A stretch of 64,000 bases of DNA from Fen-1298 sp963833465 (lineage in GTDB: Bacteria; Bacteroidota; Ignavibacteria; UBA10030): positions 62,001 through 126,000 of the forward strand of contig CAWHXW010000003.1 of assembly GCA_963833465.1 (NCBI GenBank), in the 5' to 3' direction. Made by a program: the position numbers and the translations under genes. The stretch's first letter is position 1. The number at the start of each line of letters is the position of its first letter. The notes below the pieces were generated by a model that had not been told where the DNA came from, did no database searches, and saw only the letters and a list, made by a program, of their open reading frames with translations. This document shows positions 35,876-44,900 of this stretch, piece by piece.

Positions 35876-36427
35876 TTAACTTTACGAGAGAAAAAAGTAA
35901 CGGAGAGTGATAAAATATATGGATAAATATAAAGTGCAAAATTGATAAGTTGCTTATAAGAATTTTATAGAAGAAGATTAATATTCATATGAAAACTATT
36001 ATGCATATAATTTATTTAAAGAATTTGTGAAGCTGTAAAGAATCTTCCTCCCGCTTAATATTTTAATATTTTCCCATATAAAACTTGATTATATCTTGAA
36101 TAATTATTATTTAAGATTAAATATAAAAAGCTGCAGACCGAAGAATTTGAATTCTTCAATGATGTAAGGTGACCTGTTTGGTTGACAGTACGAACGATAG
36201 ATAAGTAAAACCTCGTCGATCGTGGTAAAGGGTTGATAGGCGGGAAACCAACCGATTATCAACTCTCCTTCAGTATGCATCCTAATTGGTGATCCCAATT
36301 TGCAAAGAATTGAGCGTCTTCGACTCTCGTTAGATCAAATAACAAGAAGTGTGCAAAAAGGAAAGCCGAAAGAAGAAAAATACTGTGAAGGTTCAAAAAC
36401 TGTGGATATAAACTGTATATTAAAATA
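35876..36427. other. Intergenic region upstream of the redox operon
   Basis: About 550 bp. An 18-base palindrome lies at 36140-36157. From TTG 36300 a 42-codon frame rich in Arg/Lys/Gln ends TAA overlapping the ATG of the next gene (TAATG at 36426-36430). It looks coding-like (LRLSLDQITRSVQ) and may be a small coupled protein or a remnant, but has no clear ribosome site. A 63-codon leftward frame (36107-36298) is not convincing. Confidence 0.35.
36140..36157. promoter_or_regulatory. 18-base palindrome, possible operator
   Basis: GAAGAATT (36140-36147), two bases TG, then AATTCTTC (36150-36157), a perfect two-fold repeat suited to a dimeric regulator. It is the strongest symmetric site in the gap before the redox operon, about 270 bp from the first gene. 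Regulator unknown. Confidence 0.35.
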
Positions 36428-36838
36428 ATGAATCCATCAATTAAAATTTCTCTGTTCCATTGTTTGAATTCAATTTCTCAAGGAGAAATAAACCGCATCA
36501 ATTCACAGCTTGATGAAGTTGAATTAAAAAGCATCAGCGTGCCATGTTCCGGAAAAATAGCAATTGAATACATTCTAAAATCTGTCGAGACCGGCTCCGA
36601 CATTGCAATAATTGCCGGCTGTATGACAGGCGAATGCAAATTTCTTCAAGGCAACCTTCGTGCACAAAAAAGGATAGAAGCAATAAATAATCTTTTAATA
36701 GAAACAGGTATAGGAGGCGATTGCGTTTGGTTTATTCATCTTGATAGTAAAAATAAAACAGAAAATATTATTAATGAATTAATAATTTGCATACGACAAA
36801 TTATTAATGAACATGAAAAGACAGCCGAAATATTGTAA
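36428..36838 (+). CDS. mvhD: MvhD/FrhD-type iron-sulfur subunit, divergent paralogue
   Basis: 136 residues. It matches the MvhD fold seen at 49361-49828: SVPCSGKIAIEYILKSVETG, then AIIAGCMTGECKFLQGNLRAQKR. The N-terminal CCxxC-type motif of typical MvhD is reduced to FHCLNS, so one cluster ligand seems lost. MvhD is a small [2Fe-2S] protein that shuttles electrons between hydrogenase or formate dehydrogenase and HdrA. This copy is first in the operon and ten bases before metF. It may form a heterodimer with the second copy or have a structural role. Confidence 0.8.
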   Translation: MNPSIKISLFHCLNSISQGEINRINSQLDEVELKSISVPCSGKIAIEYILKSVETGSDIAIIAGCMTGECKFLQGNLRAQKRIEAINNLLIETGIGGDCVWFIHLDSKNKTENIINELIICIRQIINEHEKTAEIL

Positions 36839-36847
36839 GAGAAAAAA

Positions 36848-37738
36848 ATGGAAAGCTTATTAGCAAAGAAAATTGAAGAGGGGGATTTCATTGTTACTGC
36901 AGAATATCTTGCAAGTACAAATGTTGAATCCGATCCTATAAGTAAATCGCAAATTTCGGGTGTGGTAGCAGTAAATGTGGCGGACAACCCGAATGGCCCC
37001 ATAATTTCAAGCTTGGCATCATCAATAAAATTGAAACAATCGGGTATAGAGCCTGTGTACCAAATCGTCACCCGTGATCGCAATAGAATTGCGCTTCAAT
37101 CTGATATCTTAGGTGCTGCATCATTTGGAATCCAGAATATTCTCTGTCTGTCTGGATATCATCAAAGTATTACGGAAATGCCGGAATCGGCAAATGTTTA
37201 TGATGTCGACTCTATCCAATTGATAAACATTGTGACAAGGATGAATAATGAAAAAGTTCTTTTAAATGGTACTAAAATTGGCGGCAATTTTTCGATGCTT
37301 GTAGGTGCAGTCGCAAATCCTTATTTAAGACCTCTAGAACTTAATATTATGCGTTTGGCAAAAAAAATTAAAGCTGGGGCAAGATTTATTCAGACTCAAG
37401 GTGTTTTCAATACAACTGATTTTCATGACTGGCTTAATGCAGCATATCAAGAAGGCCTGACTGAGAGAGCTGCAATTATTGCAGGAATTTATCCACTTGA
37501 AAGTTATGACGAAGCAATAAATCTGTTGAAAAAACATACAGATTATTATATACCGGAATCGCATATAAACAGCATTAAAGACGCCGGTGGACTTGCCGAA
37601 CAAAAGAAAAGAGGAATCGCCATCTGTGTAGAAACGATAAATAAAATAAAAGAAATGAAAGGCTTAAGCGGTATTCATATCATTTCAGGTGGTAAAGAAG
37701 ATATAATAAATGAGATCATTTCTCAAACCGGATTATAA
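36848..37738 (+). CDS. metF: 5,10-methylenetetrahydrofolate reductase, MetF family
   Basis: 296 residues. N-terminal EGDFIVTAEYLAS corresponds to the catalytic-Glu region of MetF; ARFIQTQGVFNTTDFHDWL is the family's folate/flavin segment (like ARFIQTQ in MetV-dependent MetF); AIIAGIYPLESYDEAINLL follows. MetF is a flavin TIM barrel that reduces methylene-THF to methyl-THF. Genes for MetV, HdrABC and MvhD in the same operon match the multi-subunit MetFV-Hdr-MvhD form known in Moorella. Followed ten bases later by the first GltB-like gene. Confidence 0.9.
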   Translation: MESLLAKKIEEGDFIVTAEYLASTNVESDPISKSQISGVVAVNVADNPNGPIISSLASSIKLKQSGIEPVYQIVTRDRNRIALQSDILGAASFGIQNILCLSGYHQSITEMPESANVYDVDSIQLINIVTRMNNEKVLLNGTKIGGNFSMLVGAVANPYLRPLELNIMRLAKKIKAGARFIQTQGVFNTTDFHDWLNAAYQEGLTERAAIIAGIYPLESYDEAINLLKKHTDYYIPESHINSIKDAGGLAEQKKRGIAICVETINKIKEMKGLSGIHIISGGKEDIINEIISQTGL

Positions 37739-37748
37739 ATAATTTACC

Positions 37749-39149
37749 ATGCCTGAAAAATATCATATTAAAACAAATCATGTTCAACCCAGACTTCCCC
37801 GCATAGGAAGATGCGGCATTGTTGACTGGCGGGAAGATTGTGCAGGATGTCATAATTGCGTAAAAAAAGCTTGTGTCTATGATAAATATCGTGAAGAAAC
37901 CACATTTATCAGAGACCTTGATGAAGTTCATACACTTTATTACGAATGCATGGGATGTTTTTCTTGTGTCCAAAATTGCACTAAGAATTTATTAACGTTA
38001 GCATTAAATTCTGAATACCTGAAACTTGGAAATGAATATTGGAAGCCACAAATTATTAGCACGACATGGTTAGAAGCAGAAACGGGTAAGGTGCCCGTAT
38101 CTGGTGCTGGATATAGGGGAAAATTCTCAGGCCCGGGTTTTGATTCTATGTGGACCGATATGTCTGAAATTGTTCGCCCGACCCGCGACGGCATTCATGG
38201 AAGAGAATACATTAGTACATCCGCTGATATCGGCAAAAAACCACACTTTCTAAATTTTAAAGATAATAAATTAGAAACAATTCTCCCTCCGCTTATTTCA
38301 ATTCCCTTCCCTGTCATTTTTGATATGTCTTCGGAAAAACATTCTCTGCCTGTTCTCGAACCTTGCATTATTGAAACTGCAAATCAAACAGGGCTGATCG
38401 CTGTTATTGATTCAAAAAAATGGCATTCGATCAAACTGCATGAAAAAGAAAAATATCTGAATAATATTGCTTTTTTCTTAAGTCCGGATGGGCCGCAAAT
38501 TCCGAAAGAAATTCTCGCTAAAACAAAACTTGTAGAAATTCCAGATACTAATAATATCCAACAACAAATTGCATCGATAAAGAAAAATCATCCGGAAATA
38601 ATTATCGCCGTACGAGTAATGATGGATGAAAAAGTCGTAAAACGTGTTGATGAGTTATCGAAAATAGATGTTGAAGCAATACACCTGGTTGCAGATCTTG
38701 ATGGCAACGAAATTGGCAGGAAAAATCCACGGTTCATGAAAGATATTCTCCGAGAAGTTCATGGATGCTTAATAAAAAATGAAAAGAGAGATGAAATAAC
38801 TATCATCGCAGGCGGCGGAATTGGTTTATCGGAACATATCGCCAAAGCCATTATATGCGGTGCAGATGTTGTTTCAATTAATTTGCCGCTTTTAATTGCA
38901 ATCGAATGCCGGTTATGTGAAACTTGCAAGCCCGGTGATTACTGTCCATCTAAATTAGACTCGGAAATTGATTTAAATTATGGGGTGGGGCGCATGACTA
39001 ATTTAATTGGTGCTTGGCACTGGCAATTGGTCGAGCTTATGGGAGCTATGGGTATGCGGGAAGCCCGCAGACTGCGCGGCGATGTTGGGCGAGCTATGTT
39101 TAAAGATGAAATCGAAGAAGAGATTTATGGGCCAATCTTTGGAAAATAA
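37749..39149 (+). CDS. Glutamate synthase FMN-domain paralogue with N-terminal ferredoxin, degenerate
   Basis: 466 residues. Two cysteine clusters lie at the N terminus (CAGCHNCVKKAC near 36-47, CMGCFSCVQNC near 74-84). The rest aligns with the GltB FMN barrel only in the C-terminal part (IIAGGGIGLSEHIAKAIICGADVV, CRLCETCKPGDYC), where the final cysteines suit the Fe-S cluster. The usual active-site stretch (GGMSFGSIS) and FMN/substrate loops are missing, so it is probably an electron-transfer or structural partner for the next gene, which has them. The two genes overlap by 23 bases, supporting a paired product. Exact role unknown. Confidence 0.8.
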   Translation: MPEKYHIKTNHVQPRLPRIGRCGIVDWREDCAGCHNCVKKACVYDKYREETTFIRDLDEVHTLYYECMGCFSCVQNCTKNLLTLALNSEYLKLGNEYWKPQIISTTWLEAETGKVPVSGAGYRGKFSGPGFDSMWTDMSEIVRPTRDGIHGREYISTSADIGKKPHFLNFKDNKLETILPPLISIPFPVIFDMSSEKHSLPVLEPCIIETANQTGLIAVIDSKKWHSIKLHEKEKYLNNIAFFLSPDGPQIPKEILAKTKLVEIPDTNNIQQQIASIKKNHPEIIIAVRVMMDEKVVKRVDELSKIDVEAIHLVADLDGNEIGRKNPRFMKDILREVHGCLIKNEKRDEITIIAGGGIGLSEHIAKAIICGADVVSINLPLLIAIECRLCETCKPGDYCPSKLDSEIDLNYGVGRMTNLIGAWHWQLVELMGAMGMREARRLRGDVGRAMFKDEIEEEIYGPIFGK

Positions 39150-40698
39150 AACCAATCTGGAAGAAATAATTCCTCGGAACACTTTTAAAACCCGTGTCCC
39201 GCAAGTTGAAGTAAAAAGAGATATTAAACTTGCTCCTTCGAGGTATCGCAACGAGATTGCAAAATATCTCATCTATCGTGATGAAGAAAAGTGTAAAATG
39301 TGCGGTACTTGCGTTAAGACATGTACAAAAGGTGTTCACGTATTTAAAAAGGGTTATAAATTATTTGCAGCTCCGCTGAGTTATAAATGCAATGGATTCG
39401 TTTGCGAGAAAACGGAAAACTTTTGTATTGCTAAATGTCCAAACGGCGCTTTGAGGTTGGTAAAAAATCCGATGATGGAAGTAATGGGTGATTATCGCTG
39501 GTCATCAGACATGATTCTTGCAACTTGGAGAATGGCAGAAACTGGAGAAGTAATCCCTGAGGATTATGATTTTGAATATGAAACAGGCGACTCCGGCGGG
39601 GGGTTCGATAGAATTAGAATAGTGTATCCGGAAAAACCAGCTGCGGTTGAATCCGATGAAATCGATATAAGTCTTGAATTAAACAGAAGAAATGACGGCA
39701 GGCCAAAGATAAAGATTGATGTGCCGTGGTACGGCGGAGGAATGTCGTTTGGTTCAATAAGCAATATAACGCAGTTATCTAAAGTTCGAGCAGCAACCGC
39801 CTGGAATACTTTTTCCTGTTCTGGCGAAGGTGGTTACATGGAACGTCTGAGACCATACGACGATCATATGATTACTCAGGTAGCTACTGGACTTTTCGGA
39901 GTGAGGGAAGAAACAATTCAAAGAGTTCCGATCGTTGAATTTAAATATGCGCAAGGTGCTAAACCGGGGTTAGGCGGTCATTTATTGGGAACAAAAAATA
40001 CACCAGCGGTTGCTAAAATGCGAGAAGCAGTACAGGGAATTCCATTATTTTCGCCTTTCCCGTTCCATAGTGTTTATTCAATCGAAGATCACATGAAACA
40101 TATTGATTGGATAAAACATGTTAATCCGCGTTCTCTGATTTCTACAAAAGTTTCTACTCCAACCGATGTTGACATGGTTGCCGTTGGAAGTTATTATGCA
40201 GGCACGCATATAATTCATATTGACGGCGGATATGGAGGAACAGGTGCCGCTCCGGATATTGCCAAAAAAAATATTGCAATGCCAATCGATTATGCAATTC
40301 CTAAGGTTCATAATTTTCTTTCATCCGAAGGCGTGCGCGACGCCGTCGTGTTAATTGCCAGCGGTGGTATTCGCAATTATTATGATATTGCGAAAGCAAT
40401 TTGTCTTGGTGCCGATGGAGTTGTGATAGGAACTGCGGAATTGGTGGCGCTGGCATGTTTAAGATGTAGCAGGTGTGAAAGCGGCAAAGGATGTCCAAGA
40501 GGTATTGCAACCACAAATCCTGAGCTTGCTGCTCAAATTACTTTAGAATGGGGAACTCAAAGAATTATTAATCTATACAATGCATGGGCGACAGGAATAA
40601 TAGATATACTGAAGCGCCTCGGTATGAAGAGCATTAAAGAATTACGCGGACGAACAGATTTGCTAATTCATCTTGATATATCTAAAAAGCAGGAATGA
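39127..40698 (+). CDS. gltB: Glutamate synthase FMN domain with N-terminal ferredoxin (archaeal-type GltB)
   Basis: 523 residues from ATG 39127, inside the end of the preceding gene. N-terminal [4Fe-4S] motif CKMCGTCVKTC and further Cys near CEKTENFCIAKCP. The FMN domain is complete: GGGMSFGSISNITQLSKV, SGEGGYMERL, AQGAKPGLGGHLLGTK, STKVSTPTDVDMVA, HIDGGYGGTGAAPDIA and GTAELVALACLRCSRC leading to the [3Fe-4S] Cys. This domain takes ammonia from glutamine and reduces 2-iminoglutarate to glutamate. The glutaminase and GXGXG parts are in the next gene, so the GltB protein is split. It needs an NAD(P)H-oxidising partner; a GltD-like module is fused into HdrA downstream. Confidence 0.93.
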   Translation: MGQSLENKTNLEEIIPRNTFKTRVPQVEVKRDIKLAPSRYRNEIAKYLIYRDEEKCKMCGTCVKTCTKGVHVFKKGYKLFAAPLSYKCNGFVCEKTENFCIAKCPNGALRLVKNPMMEVMGDYRWSSDMILATWRMAETGEVIPEDYDFEYETGDSGGGFDRIRIVYPEKPAAVESDEIDISLELNRRNDGRPKIKIDVPWYGGGMSFGSISNITQLSKVRAATAWNTFSCSGEGGYMERLRPYDDHMITQVATGLFGVREETIQRVPIVEFKYAQGAKPGLGGHLLGTKNTPAVAKMREAVQGIPLFSPFPFHSVYSIEDHMKHIDWIKHVNPRSLISTKVSTPTDVDMVAVGSYYAGTHIIHIDGGYGGTGAAPDIAKKNIAMPIDYAIPKVHNFLSSEGVRDAVVLIASGGIRNYYDIAKAICLGADGVVIGTAELVALACLRCSRCESGKGCPRGIATTNPELAAQITLEWGTQRIINLYNAWATGIIDILKRLGMKSIKELRGRTDLLIHLDISKKQE

Positions 40699-40713
40699 AG
40701 GCAGTAGTAGTAC

Positions 40714-43377
40714 ATGGATAGAAAGAATATAGAAAAAATAATTAATTCGAAAAGACGCCTGAATCAAAATATTCAGTTTCCAATTAAATCGACGGTTATG
40801 GAAGCCGAAGGTGGATGCGGAGTAGTAGGGTTTTGCTGTACAGAGCCGGTACCGGGCAGGCATATTCACGAGCCTTCAAGGTTAATGCATAATCGTGGCA
40901 ATGGTAAAGGTGGTGGAATTGCAGCTGTTGGTTTCATTCCTGAACAATTAGGTGTATCAAAAGAAGTTCTTGATGATTGCTACATGATGCATATTGCATA
41001 TCTTGATCCATCTTCTCGTTCTGATGTTGAAAAGAAATATATCGACCCAGTATTTGAAATAAAAAAATCTTCAAAGCTTGATACAGTTGACGATTGGAAA
41101 AGTGTTCCCGGACTTGAAGTCAAGCCGCCGGATGTTCACAGATATTTTATTCGAGTAAAAGATACCATATTGGATAAATTTATCTCTGAGAATAATTTTG
41201 CGAATCTTGATCGTAGAGATATTGAAGATGAATTTGTAAATCAAAACAGCTTCAAGCTCAATCATGAATTTTATGTTTCTGAAAAAAAGCAGGCAGCTTT
41301 TGTGATGTCGCAAGGTCGAAATATTATGATTCTAAAAGTTGTCGGCTATGCAGAAGCGGTTACTCAATATTATAAAATAGATGATCTTTGTGCGCATGTG
41401 TGGATTGCACATCAAAGATATCCGACCAGAGGCCGTGTTTGGCATCCGGGAGGCGCTCATCCGTTTACTGCGATGAACATGGCGCTTGTACACAACGGCG
41501 ATTTTGCGAATTATCATTCTGTCACAGAATATTTAAAGCAGCGAAATATTTATCCGCAGTTTATAACCGATACTGAAGTTTCTGCGCTGATGTTCGATTT
41601 ATTATCTAGAATTTACAAATATCCAGTGGAATATATAATAGAAGCATTGGCACCGACTACTGAATTGGATTTTGAACGTTTGCCTAAGGAAAAACAGGAA
41701 ATTTACCGCGCAATTCAATCAACACATATACATGGTTCTCCTGACGGCCCATGGTTCTTTATCATCGCCCGTAATTGCTTAGAGAGCCATAGATTTCAAT
41801 TACTCGGCATTACTGATACTGCAATGTTGAGACCTCAAGTCTTTGCATTTGTTGACGGAGAAGTTCAGGTCGGAATTATCGGCTCGGAAAAGCAAGCTAT
41901 CGATGCTACGCTTGCAAGTCTCGCGAAAGATGATAAACGAATTTGCCCTATTGCCGATAAATACTGGAATGCTCGCGGTGGAAGTTATTCAGATGGCGGC
42001 GCATTTATATTCGATATTGTAAAAGATGACAAATGGAAACACCGGCTCGAGTGCAAAGATAAATTTGGTGTTCCAGTTGTTATAACCGAAAAAACCGAAA
42101 GCTGTGATTTTAAAAAAGAAAATTATGATTCCAAAAACAAGGAACAGATCGAAAAAATAATTATCGAATATGCTTCTGCCGGAAAATATATCCTTGATTT
42201 TGTCAGGGATAGTATTCCTCAATGGTCTTTTGATGATATCCGTGTAGCATGCCGGGCAATAAGGAACCTTGGCAAAAATAGTGAACAAACATCTTATGCT
42301 ATTAATATACTCACATTACTGAATGACAGGAGTTACAAAACAGGAGCTAAAAGACGCTCGCATATTCTTCATATAATTCGGACTGAACTTGGTTTACTAT
42401 TTAATAGTATTCCAAAACTTGGTTCTGAAAATAAGGAATATTCCGAGTATAGCCTCATTGATTTTGAAACAAGAAAAATGCTTCGAGGACCAAAGAACGA
42501 CGAAAAAGTTCTTGTTGTTGATTCGAAGAAATTTCCTCCGGAAGGTGATGAATGCGATGCAACGTTAATTGTTAGGGCTTACAAATTAGGATGGAAAAAT
42601 TTTATACTGTTTAATTGTGCTGGTCAGCGTTATGTTGGCTGCGGTTTTGGACCTGAAACTTATGACGTGACAATTGATGTGTACGGCAGTTCGGGTGATT
42701 ATCTTGGCTCCGGGATTGACGGAATGACCATAACTGTTCACGGCAATGCTCAAGATCAATTGGGCCAGATAATTAAGGATGGAAAATTGGTTATTCATGG
42801 AGATGTCGGTCAGACATTTTTATACGGCGCAAAAGGTGGTTCGATCTTTGTAAAAGGGAATGCTGCCGGACGTCCGATGATTAATTCGGTGGGAAGACCT
42901 CGAATTGTTATTAACGGGACAAGTCTCGATTTTCTTGGCGAATCATTTATGGCAGGCGATCCGCACAATAAAGGCGGCTTTGTTATTCTCAATGGCATAA
43001 AATTTAATGAAGAAGGTCAATGTGTACCTCTTTCCGAACCTTATCCGGGAAGCAATCTTTTTTCTTTAGCTTCAGGCGGAGCTGCTTTTATCAGAGATCC
43101 CAAAAGGAAATTAATTGGCGAGCAATTAAACGGATGTATATTTTCTCCTTTTACTGAAAAAGATTGGGAATTAATATTACCATATCTTGCAGAAAATGAA
43201 AAACTTTTTGGAATCAAGATAGATGATTTACTTACTGTTAATGGTAAAAAGCTCGACCCTATAAAAGTTTACCGTAAAGTTTCACCAAGTATTGAGGGCA
43301 CTCCATCGACACCGGAAAAAGATGTTTATGGCGAAGAACAAGAGATTGACGAGCTTGCTGAAGAGATTTTGGAATAA
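40714..43377 (+). CDS. gltB: Glutamate synthase glutaminase (GATase 2) fused to GXGXG domain
   Basis: 887 residues. A 34-residue propeptide precedes Cys35 (EAEGGCGVVGF), the class II amidotransferase nucleophile that must become N-terminal by cleavage. The glutaminase continues with AHQRYPTRGRVWHPGGAHPF, HNGDFANYH and ITDTEVSALMFDLL. From about 640 to 770 is the GXGXG right-handed helix (VGCGFGPETYDVTIDVYG, VHGNAQDQLG, VKGNAAGRP). The FMN barrel that normally lies between them is absent and encoded upstream. It would release ammonia for the neighbouring FMN protein. Located 15 bases after that gene. Confidence 0.92.
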   Translation: MDRKNIEKIINSKRRLNQNIQFPIKSTVMEAEGGCGVVGFCCTEPVPGRHIHEPSRLMHNRGNGKGGGIAAVGFIPEQLGVSKEVLDDCYMMHIAYLDPSSRSDVEKKYIDPVFEIKKSSKLDTVDDWKSVPGLEVKPPDVHRYFIRVKDTILDKFISENNFANLDRRDIEDEFVNQNSFKLNHEFYVSEKKQAAFVMSQGRNIMILKVVGYAEAVTQYYKIDDLCAHVWIAHQRYPTRGRVWHPGGAHPFTAMNMALVHNGDFANYHSVTEYLKQRNIYPQFITDTEVSALMFDLLSRIYKYPVEYIIEALAPTTELDFERLPKEKQEIYRAIQSTHIHGSPDGPWFFIIARNCLESHRFQLLGITDTAMLRPQVFAFVDGEVQVGIIGSEKQAIDATLASLAKDDKRICPIADKYWNARGGSYSDGGAFIFDIVKDDKWKHRLECKDKFGVPVVITEKTESCDFKKENYDSKNKEQIEKIIIEYASAGKYILDFVRDSIPQWSFDDIRVACRAIRNLGKNSEQTSYAINILTLLNDRSYKTGAKRRSHILHIIRTELGLLFNSIPKLGSENKEYSEYSLIDFETRKMLRGPKNDEKVLVVDSKKFPPEGDECDATLIVRAYKLGWKNFILFNCAGQRYVGCGFGPETYDVTIDVYGSSGDYLGSGIDGMTITVHGNAQDQLGQIIKDGKLVIHGDVGQTFLYGAKGGSIFVKGNAAGRPMINSVGRPRIVINGTSLDFLGESFMAGDPHNKGGFVILNGIKFNEEGQCVPLSEPYPGSNLFSLASGGAAFIRDPKRKLIGEQLNGCIFSPFTEKDWELILPYLAENEKLFGIKIDDLLTVNGKKLDPIKVYRKVSPSIEGTPSTPEKDVYGEEQEIDELAEEILE

Positions 43378-43395
43378 AAAAACATTGAAGTAAAT

Positions 43396-43944
43396 ATGCC
43401 TATAACCATAACTAAAGATAAAAGAGAAGCTGAACTGTTAAATGCAGTTAAGGAAATTTCCGGCGTCAATATTGCCGGATGCTTACAATGCAAAAAATGC
43501 ACAAACGGCTGCCCTGTCGTAAAAATGGTCGAAGTACCACCTTCGGAGATTATTAGAAAACTTCAGCTGAACGAAAGCGATTCAATATTGAGCAGCGATC
43601 TCGTGTGGATGTGTGCTTCCTGTGAAACTTGTTTTTCACGATGTCCCATGCATATTGATATGGCAGCAGTAATGGATGCATTGAGAATTATTTCTATTAA
43701 GAAAAACATGGCTAAACAGAAAGGCAATGTCCCGTTGTTTAACAAGTGGTTCTTGAAAACTGTAAGAACCTTCGGCAGGACATTCGACCTTGGAATGATT
43801 GCCGCATATAAAGTTGGAACATCGAATTATTTTCAGGACGTAAATAAATTTCCTATGATGCTTCAAAAAGGTAAAATTGCATTGTTCCCATCGTTCAAAG
43901 CCGACAAGAAGTATATAACGAAAATATTTAGGAAAAAGAAATAA
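43396..43944 (+). CDS. hdrC: Heterodisulfide reductase subunit C
   Basis: 182 residues. Two classical [4Fe-4S] motifs, CLQCKKCTNGCP (near 29-40) and CASCETCFSRCP (near 73-84). HdrC carries electrons from HdrA to the HdrB active site. It follows the glutaminase gene by 18 bases. The C-terminal ~95 residues are basic and without known motifs, as in bacterial HdrC. It has no methanogen-style membrane partner here, fitting a soluble HdrABC. Confidence 0.93.
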   Translation: MPITITKDKREAELLNAVKEISGVNIAGCLQCKKCTNGCPVVKMVEVPPSEIIRKLQLNESDSILSSDLVWMCASCETCFSRCPMHIDMAAVMDALRIISIKKNMAKQKGNVPLFNKWFLKTVRTFGRTFDLGMIAAYKVGTSNYFQDVNKFPMMLQKGKIALFPSFKADKKYITKIFRKKK

Positions 43945-44013
43945 TGCGGATATTTCCCGCCTTCCCTTGATTTAAAAGCGAAGAAAATTAGTTTTGGAGA
44001 GTTTGAGCCAAAT

Positions 44014-44883
44014 ATGAAATATGCATATTACCCCGGATGTTCAGCAGAATCGACGGCACGCGATCAATATATGTCGATTTGTGAAGTTGCAAAAGCTTTA
44101 GACATTGATTTAATCGAGCCGAGGGGCTGGACATGCTGCGGTTCAACTCCGGCTCACCAAACCGATAGGATTCTCTCTCTCGCACTTCCTGCTGCAAATC
44201 TTTTGCTTGCAAAAAAAATGGGCCTTGATATGGTCGTCTTCTGTGCAGCGTGTTACAATAGAATGAAAGTCGCTAATTACGAAATTCAAAATAATCCGAA
44301 CATTAGGAAAGAAATCTCTGAGTCGTTAGGCGAAGATTATGATGGAAGCGTGAACGTAATTCATTTTGTTGAAGTGCTTATTAAAAAAATTGGAGTAAAA
44401 AAATTACAGGAAGCTTTCACTCATTCATTAAATGGATTAAAAGTTTGTAATTACTACGGATGTTTATTGGTAAGGCCAAAAGAAGCAACAAATTTTGATA
44501 ATCCGGAAAATCCTACAATTATGGATAGTCTTGTGACAATAATGGGCGGCGAAAGTATAGACTGGCCGCATAAAGTAGAATGCTGCGGTGGCGGATTTGC
44601 TCTCACGCGAACAGATATTGTTATCGAACTTTCTAATTCCATATTGAGCATGGCGAAAGCTGCAGGCGCAGAATGTATGGCAGTTGCCTGCCCGATGTGT
44701 CAGGTAAATTTGGATCTAAGGCAGGGAGATATTAATAAAATTAAAAGTAGCAGCCACAACATACCTGTAGTCTATATAACTCAACTTGTAGGTTTGTGTT
44801 TAGGTATTGCTCCGGAAAAATTGGGAATGGATAAATGTGTCGTTTCTCCCAAACAGGTTATTGAAACTGTACAATGTGATTAA
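44014..44883 (+). CDS. hdrB: Heterodisulfide reductase subunit B
   Basis: 289 residues. Both CCG domains that hold the unusual noncubane clusters are visible: PGCSAEST, WTCCGSTPAH, CAACYNRM, then NYYGCLLV, VECCGGGFALTR and CPMCQVN. In methanogens HdrB reduces CoM-S-S-CoB; in bacterial Hdr complexes the substrate is another disulfide or the subunit relays electrons. Here MetF/MetV or the glutamate synthase could be the final acceptor. Seventeen bases before hdrA. Confidence 0.94.
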   Translation: MKYAYYPGCSAESTARDQYMSICEVAKALDIDLIEPRGWTCCGSTPAHQTDRILSLALPAANLLLAKKMGLDMVVFCAACYNRMKVANYEIQNNPNIRKEISESLGEDYDGSVNVIHFVEVLIKKIGVKKLQEAFTHSLNGLKVCNYYGCLLVRPKEATNFDNPENPTIMDSLVTIMGGESIDWPHKVECCGGGFALTRTDIVIELSNSILSMAKAAGAECMAVACPMCQVNLDLRQGDINKIKSSSHNIPVVYITQLVGLCLGIAPEKLGMDKCVVSPKQVIETVQCD

Positions 44884-44900
44884 GATAGAAAGATTTACTC

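Noticed and set aside
36107..36298. 63-codon minus-strand frame
   Set aside because: No ribosome site or family; overlaps the palindrome and the possible small rightward frame.
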